64,000 nt of DNA from Lophium mytilinum (lineage: Eukaryota > Ascomycota > Dothideomycetes > Mytilinidiales > Mytilinidiaceae). Below, one piece after another: positions 58,001-64,000 of this stretch. Location of the stretch: positions 1,312,341 to 1,376,340 of the forward strand of contig MU004188.1 in assembly GCA_010093605.1 (NCBI GenBank), in the 5' to 3' direction. How positions within the stretch are numbered: position 1 is the stretch's first letter; the number at the start of each line of letters is the position of its first letter. Below the pieces are notes generated by a model. That model ran no database searches and had not been told where the DNA came from. It worked only from the letters and a program-made list of their open reading frames with translations. The position numbers were made by a program, and so were the translations under genes.

Positions 58001-58359
58001 CCCGTGTCACCTATGTTCGCACTTAGATCACCAAAGTTGGATAAGACGACGAGTGGATTAGGCATGACAATGGCGGAGGCCACGAAGACTGAGCTACTTG
58101 AGACACGTGTTCAAGATCTCGAGAAGGCGCTCTCTGACGCCGATCGAGAGATGGAAGAGGTTGTTGGCAGGATGAATATGGCTCAGATTGAGGTGGCAGA
58201 GCTCCAATTCGAAAGGTCAGTCCATCAGTCCTGATATCATTCAACATGGCACTCATACTAACGTCATATAACCACAGGGATGAAGCTATGCGACAAACGA
58301 GAAACTTGCAAGCCGCAATCCTTGCGGAGCGGGAAAAAGTCAAGGCTCTCATGTCGTAA
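55041..58359 (+). CDS. Large coiled-coil protein of unknown function
   Basis: Three exons (55041-55414, 55483-58215, 58278-58359) encode 1062 residues; introns are 68 and 62 nt. Residues 1-330 are Ser/Pro-rich and presumably disordered. A segment NTFGSFFGWTKSG near residue 265 is a conspicuous aromatic motif. From about residue 345 to the end the protein is almost continuous coiled coil (VEELERELREVSSELAES, then heptads rich in Glu, Arg and Leu), broken by Ser/Arg linkers such as RIGLSRSNSLARSS near residue 610 and a PxSP-type break (LLSPARFSPTAPVSP). The last exon adds AILAEREKVKALMS. The layout resembles cytoskeletal, polarity or spindle-pole scaffolds, but there is no diagnostic domain. 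Serine-proline sites suggest CDK or MAPK phosphorylation (inference). Confidence 0.8.
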
Positions 58360-60066
58360 CCATCTGCACCATATTCATTTGAACATCTCTACATCAGTCT
58401 CGCCTCAGGAACCGACATGAAGCATTTTCACATGCAGCCTGAGATGCCACTAGGTGTCTGCCCCTTGCGGCACGGAGGCTGCGGACATACGGCGTTTTTG
58501 AAGACCGCATTTACACGGGAGCCGACCGGCTTGGGCATTGCAGCGCTCACTTTGGTTGATTGAAGAGGCCACAGGCCCAATCACATTCTGTTATCATTAA
58601 TTGCAGCGCGGATCGACGCTTTGGTTTGTTTGCATTGAGGCAAGACGACTCTGAAATTTCTGCATTGGGACTGTGTCCACCTAGCGATATATCCCTTCCT
58701 CGTCCGGAGATGTAGCCGATGGCATACTCGATGGACTATGGGCTCGATGCCCTTTTTGTAATGTTTATATAGCTCTGTATTATTAATGATCTAATGTTTG
58801 GATGTCACTTCAAATTAACCCCCTGGTCCTTGTCTTCTATGTGATGGATAGTGAGAGACTGGTGCTCTTAACGTTCTCGGTTTCGCGTCCATGCAGTGAA
58901 TGGGTGTTGTGCCGTCCCAGAGCCAGAGTTTGGCCTGTCTGTGTGCGGCGAGTGTTGGTCGGATGTGAGAGTAGGGTATGCTGTACACGGATATGCAGCC
59001 TGGCATGGTTCGGCCCCGTGAATGAACATCCCCAGACTGTGTTTGAAACCACGGCGGCCGATGCCTGCTGTTCGACGGCAGAATGCTCACAGTTGCAGCA
59101 CGCGGCCGACTCTTGCGGCCAATGTGACGACCAGCTCCTTCACGATCGGACGGCGGATCAATCAATTGAGACATCGGTGCGATGATGGGCCGTGGTAGGA
59201 CGGACTGGGTGCGTTTGATGCTCTTCCCGCTCGCAGTCGGCGCTTGAACACGATGGGCGGGCGTAGTGGTAGCTGTGCTGCGACGTGACGGAGGACTACT
59301 GCGGACAGCCTTCGTGTGGACGCGGGCTCGCTGCCGTCCCACCTCGCACGGCGTTGATATCCAGGCGTTAGGTGGCAGCAGGGCCGTGGTTGAGGCGCTG
59401 GGCGTGGTGCAGCATGGCAGACTCTCACACGTGTCTTGCAGCTGGACCCATCCATGGACCCATGGAACAGTTGCGGGAGGCCTGGAGAAGCCTGCCAGCG
59501 GGACCGGTTCCGCCGCCCATGAACCGGCTGGTGGTGTTTGGGCCCAACTCGGCCTGGTATCGATAGCAGAGGCACGAAACTCAGGAGTTCCGTGCCCAGT
59601 GCCTGAGTGCTGCCCGCGACACACACCGTGAATTGCACCGCTTTTTGTCCATGTTCAACATCATGCCCTCCATCCCGCGCTGAAGCCTCCTGCGTCCCCT
59701 TGGTCCAATCAGCCACCCCGTGCAGGGTGCCGAGTCGTCGAGCTCTACGCTAACCATCAACGTCGGCCTCTCTCTCCCTTCCTTGAACAAGAGCCACCGC
59801 CCTCGACGTCTTCACCACCGTCGTGCCACCTCGTCCACCGCGTTGCAAAAAGCCCCATTCCGCCCGCCACATTGCTCTACTGGCGAGCTGGACACGGCCG
59901 CTGACTGCTGCTCATTCACCTGCACTACCTCGACTTCCCAAAAAGGACGGTGCCCAATCCTCCCCCGCCTTCTTCCCTCCTCAACTCCTCCACCGCCTGC
60001 ACGCCACCTGCAGGGCACGCGGATCCTCGACATTTGCCTGGCGTCTTCGGGCCCGCTGCCGTCGCC
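58360..60066. promoter_or_regulatory. Promoter and long leader of the NDR kinase gene
   Basis: 1.7 kb between the coiled-coil stop and the kinase start. The last 383 bp before 60067 contain no ATG on the + strand, strong support for 60067 as the start. The nearest upstream ATG opens a ten-codon frame at 59651-59683 (MFNIMPSIPR, then stop), a possible uORF if transcription begins upstream. Other longer frames here start only from GTG or lack any family signal. Confidence 0.5.
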
Positions 60067-62257
60067 ATGAACAACAACAATAACAACCCCCCGAACCGCC
60101 TGCAATTGAACTTCGGCTTCAGTGACCGCAACAACAACAATAACGCCAACTACGCCGCCGATGCTGGCCGGGCCTATCCCACCACGCCCTCGACCTTTCC
60201 TCAGCCTGTCTTCCCAAACCAGTCAGGCCAGCAGGAGGTCTGGGGCACTCAGCAGCCGAACAATGGATACGCCCCAGGATACTTTGCTCCCCCTGCGGCC
60301 GCCTACCCGGCCGGCTATCAGCAGCAGCAGGGCAATCTCCAAGCTCCCTCAGCGGCCTACCGCGCACCACAGTACAATGACGGCACCAATGGCTTAGTCC
60401 ACCAGTTCTCTCACCAGAACCTCGGTGGTGGCCGCTCAGCGAGCCCTTACGGCCGCCAACCCTCGCCCAGCCAGCGCCCGAGGACCGCTGGAGCTACTGG
60501 CCAGCAGTACAGCAGCTACCTCAATGCACAAATTCCAGGCACCCCCCGACTCCCATCGCTCTACGACGAGGAGCCACCCTCAAAGTCGGCCGAGAAATAC
60601 TCGGAGAACGTCCTACGCCAGGCAAAGGTATCGGTTGGCCTCGTCAGCACTTTCTTCAAGGACAGCGTCCAGCGAGCGCGAGACAGGAATCAGAGGTAAG
60701 CCTATGAATTCTACGGGTGGTCTGCCGCAGCACTGACTCATTACAGGTCCCTCGATTTGGATGGAATCAAGGCCAACCCTTCAATCTCTGAGTCACGCAA
60801 GGCACAGAGGGAGCGGGACATGCGCCGGGCAGAGGCTGAGTATCTTCGCTTCCTCAGGACCAAGGAAAAGCCAGAGAATTTCTCAACTCTCAAGATCATT
60901 GGGAAGGGTGCATTTGGTGAGGTTAAGCTCGTCCAGAGGAAGAACGATGGCAAGATCTACGCACTGAAATCTTTGGTCAAGTCTGAGATGGTAACTACTA
61001 CGTTCATTACTTACAAGACTTCCCAGACTGACCAATAACGCACAGTTCAAGAAAGACCAACTAGCTCATGTTCGGTCAGAGCGAGACATTCTTGCCGAGT
61101 CTGACAGTCCTTGGGTTGTCAAGCTACACACCACCTTCCAGGACAACACGTTCCTGTACATGCTGATGGAGTTCCTTCCAGGAGGAGATCTCATGACCAT
61201 GCTCATTAAGTACGAGATCTTCACCGAGGATATCACTCGCTTCTACATGGCTGAGATAACTTTGGCAATCGAGGCGGTCCATAAGCTTGGATTCATACAT
61301 CGGTACTAATTTGTCCTTCTCCATAAATATCGCACCCGTGCTAATCTGGGCATAGGGACATCAAACCCGACAACATCCTGCTGGACAGAGGTGGTCACAT
61401 CAAACTTACTGATTTCGGTCTCTCCACCGGATTCCACAAGGAACATGAAGCAGGTTACTACAAAAAGCTCCTCGCTGGTGGAACACACAAATCGAACCGA
61501 GACAATCGTAACTCCATGAACCTAGATCAGATCCAGTTGACGGTCAGCAATCGTTCCCAAATCAACACATGGCGAAAGTCCCGTCGACAGCTCGCATATT
61601 CTACCGTCGGCACTCCAGACTATATCGCGCCAGAAATCTTCAGCGGACAGGGCTATGACTACAGCTGTGATTGGTGGTCTGTAGGGACCATCATGTTCGA
61701 ATGTCTGATCGGCTGGCCACCTTTCTGTGCCGAGGAACCCCATGACACGTATCGGAAGATCGTAGACTGGCCTCGCAACTTGCATTTCCCTCCGGATCAA
61801 CAGCTCGGCCCTGAAGCTGAAGACTTCGTCAAGAGGTATGCCAAATCCAATGTCCTATCTGGCCCAGCACATTCCCCAGCGCAGTGCTTACACCAGTTAC
61901 CTCCCAACCCCTCTGCTTCCATTTGGCTCTTCGTTTTGAAAGTTGACAAGTTTTAGACTCATCTGTGACGCCGACAACCGCTTGGGTCGCATGGGTGGAG
62001 CTCACGAGATCAAACAACACCCCTTCTTCCGAGGCGTGCAGTGGGATGGTCTTCGCCGAATCCGCGCTCCGTTCGAGCCAAAGCTGTCATCGAACGTCGA
62101 CACGCAGTACTTCCCGATCGACGAGATCGACCAGAACGACAACAGCGCCGCCCTGCGCGCCCAGACCGCGCAGGCTGGTGACGACCTTGCTGCCGAGATG
62201 AGCCTTCCCTTCATCGGCTACACGTACAAGCGCTTCGACGCATTCCGGGGTTCTTAG
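60067..62257 (+). CDS. cot-1: NDR-family Ser/Thr kinase COT-1 (Cbk1/Orb6)
   Basis: Five exons (60067-60695, 60747-60990, 61046-61302, 61356-61835, 61957-62257) encode 636 residues; introns are 51, 55, 53 and 121 nt. An Asn/Gln/Pro-rich N terminus is followed by the MOB2-binding regulatory helix ([16 protein letters not shown], near residue 180). Kinase landmarks: P-loop [12 protein letters not shown] (~261), catalytic Lys in [28 protein letters not shown], the long NDR-specific activation-segment insert, the phosphosite Ser in [14 protein letters not shown], and the hydrophobic-motif Thr in [10 protein letters not shown] near the C terminus. COT-1/Cbk1 is the terminal kinase of the RAM/MOR network that controls polarised hyphal growth and septation. 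All key residues are present, so the enzyme looks active. Confidence 0.96.
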
Positions 62258-63267
62258 AGCGCTCACGCACCACTTGCATCACCGACCTGGAAAGACTATA
62301 ACGAAACGAAGCGGATACACTGTTCGACACGACAAAGAACATGCACTTTATTTTGAGCGGGGAACTTCACGACGGTCTAGCCTTCTCACCATTGCAGGGA
62401 ACCCTTTTCAGCTTAAGAGCGATATACAAACTCGTATGGTACGTAATGCCATCCGAGCTACGGGCTTTGCATCTTTTTTTTTGGCTGGCCAAGCATTTTG
62501 AAATGGATTCATTCCCCAGCATCCCTTCTTGTTCTGTCTGCCTTCGTTCTCCTGCTGGCCCCTGATTACACCCACACCGTTTTGAAAGCTTCGATTCTCT
62601 TGTCCACCGTCCCATCTGATTTCCTCTATTGGCCCCTCCCTCTATTTTCCCATAATTGGCGTACGGATGGCTATAGGCTTCTTTGGCTGGTTAGGCTGTG
62701 ATGTGCATGTGGTCCTTGGTGGGGATGGAGGGCGGATGGTACTCTGGAAACGACACGGCAAGTGGATGTTTAGGGGTTTTTTGCGGGCCTGAAATGGAAA
62801 GGTGTGGGTTTAGACTTTTAGGCAGCAGGGGCTTGATTTCCGGTGCCAGAGGTCAACTGACAAAGCCATTCGAATATGAACGGGGTCCCTATCTTGATTT
62901 TGAGGCTTTTTTTTGTGAAATGTGTTTATTACAATGCAGCTCCTCACTCCTATGCTTATGTGTCTAGCGCTCACAGAAAGTAGTCGCAAGAACCCTCCCT
63001 ACTCAGCCCTCTACTGTATGTATAGGAGAGCAGAACTCCGAGGGCAGAATCTGAATGCCATGCAGTGGGGAATCGCTTGCAAATGAGACGACCGTGAACT
63101 CCTTGCCCATCCCGCCTAAATCCCGTGGGAAATGAACCTCCCTCAGCTCATTCGCATTCCCATCCGTCACCCGTCGTTGCTATGCCCATGCCACTCGCCT
63201 CGTATCGTATCATACCATACCCCATCGCCGCCACTCCATCTCCCTCTTCCTCAACCATCAGCCCCGC
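62258..63267. other. Convergent 3' intergenic region
   Basis: 1.0 kb between the kinase (+) and RPB12 (-) stops. T-rich stretches (for example near 62470 and 62910) fit 3' untranslated DNA. No gene is supported. Confidence 0.55.
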
Positions 63268-63575
63268 TCACCGCGCCTCAAACTGCACCATCCTGTATAT
63301 CCAAGTCAGCACAGCCCTTAACCCTTTCCATCCCCAATTCACCATCTCGAATTCTCCCATAGGAGAAAGTAGATAGAGTTGCTCGGAACTCACCTGTTCG
63401 TCCGCTGCTTGTACAGCACGCGGTGGCCGCAGCTGCGGCAGCGGATGGGCTCGCCGCGCTTCAGGCTGACGGCGGCGTTGCAGTCGCCGCAGGTGTAGTC
63501 GACGGAGCGGCCTTCGCCGGTTGAGGTGGTTGTGGTTGCGGCGGCCGTGGAGGTGGGGGGGACGTAGCCGGACAT
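63268..63575 (-). CDS. rpb12: RNA polymerase I/II/III shared subunit RPB12 (RPABC4)
   Basis: Two exons (63575-63394, 63292-63268) encode 68 residues; the intron is 101 nt. Splicing joins YKQRTNR to MVQFEAR, the family's invariant ending (the last exon holds only 25 nt). A Thr/Ala-rich N terminus precedes a zinc ribbon with YTCGDC and IRCRSCGHRVLY, giving the four zinc ligands. It is a core subunit of all three nuclear RNA polymerases, and length is normal (about 65-70). The start at 63575 (MSGYVPPTST) fits. Its upstream side runs into an AT-rich block from about 63770. Confidence 0.93.
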
Positions 63576-63769
63576 TTTGGTTAGGTTTGGGGGGGATGCT
63601 TGAGGTGGGTGTGTGAGAGGTGGGGGAGGTGTTTGGTGAGTTGTTGGAGGTTTGGAGGTTTGGGGAAAGTTGATGTGCTTGAATTTGAAGTTCGAGGTGG
63701 GGTGGCGGGCGGTGAGTGGATTCTTTGGACAAGGGTTGACTGGGTCACGTGGGGAGAGTGGTATAGATA

Positions 63770-64000
63770 ATTTAGGGTTCAGGTGGGTTTATAATTAGCT
63801 ACACTCTATAATTATATAAAAGACCCTATTTTACTAAGTATATAACTTTATATTAGTATAGTATTAAATATTAAAAGAAATACTAAGTTAATTAATTAAT
63901 CTAGATAGAGGGGGAATAGAGCTATCTATATATTTAACTTTAAGCCTAATTTCTCTTATATTAGAATACTAGTTAGTCTAAGCTAACTACTTTTAATACT
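63770..64000. repeat. AT-rich, RIP-like block at window edge
   Basis: Composition changes abruptly near 63770 to more than 70 percent A+T, with very many TA and AA/TT and few CA or CG dinucleotides. This is the pattern left by RIP on repeats. No frame of note is open. The block continues past the window, so its extent and source element are unknown. Confidence 0.6.

Noticed and set aside
59720-60070. 116-codon frame whose stop overlaps the COT-1 start codon
   Set aside because: It opens only from GTG and contains no ATG, so it is not a credible uORF.

Overview
The window is nuclear DNA of a filamentous ascomycete (Pezizomycotina, probably Dothideomycetes or a relative; the class is inferred only from protein character). 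The evidence is many short GT-AG introns of 47-150 nt with CTAAC/CTGAC-like branch sites, genes on both strands without operons, fungus-specific families (CFEM, HET, Zn2Cys6 regulators, a COT-1 type NDR kinase), and TA-rich blocks that look like RIP (repeat-induced point mutation). I support nineteen protein genes and one large pseudogene. Exon boundaries were chosen so that donor, acceptor, frame and family conservation all agree; every multi-exon model sums to a whole number of codons.

Left part (1-15.7 kb). A gene-poor 2.8 kb holds two small inverted-repeat elements (227 bp with TA target duplications; an 83 bp hairpin). An arrestin-fold gene (2808-4079, +) converges on an AtuA/DUF1446 gene (4581-6499, -). 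A decayed zinc-finger plus HET incompatibility gene (7403-11546, +) converges on a Zn2Cys6 regulator (11786-13557, -). A seven-copy 161-bp tandem array (about 14.07-15.15 kb) and a TA-rich stretch follow.

Housekeeping core (15.7-26.5 kb). A WRAP53/TCAB1-like WD40 gene (-) is divergent from a mitochondrial S-adenosylmethionine carrier (+). A seven-exon WDR48/UAF1-like gene (-) and CEF1/CDC5L (-) come next. CEF1 shares a 316 bp divergent promoter with a small, probably mitochondrial, protein gene (+).

Middle (26.5-50 kb). A CFEM GPI-anchored protein (+), a phytanoyl-CoA dioxygenase-like enzyme (+) and a second Zn2Cys6 regulator (-) are followed by about 11 kb holding only one confident gene (40354-41589, -). 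Next are an unusual BTB-like/RGG-tailed gene with a GC-AG intron (46681-48229, +) and a SAM methyltransferase with an 18-nt minisatellite in its coding region (48510-49631, -). A 125-bp repeat occurs once in each of two convergent intergenic gaps, 16 kb apart and in opposite orientation.

Right part (50-64 kb). An inverted 62-bp repeat pair flanks a TA-rich segment upstream of a mitochondrial membrane protein gene (+). Then come ESCRT-I VPS37 (-), a 1062-residue coiled-coil protein (+), the COT-1/Cbk1 NDR kinase (+) and RPB12 (-). The window ends in a RIP-like AT-rich block about 200 bp upstream of RPB12.

There is no biosynthetic cluster, CRISPR array, rRNA gene or tRNA gene that I could recognise by eye. 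The neighbours look like independent housekeeping and accessory genes. The less ordinary material is the repeats, the HET pseudogene architecture and the unexplained long gene-free tracts.
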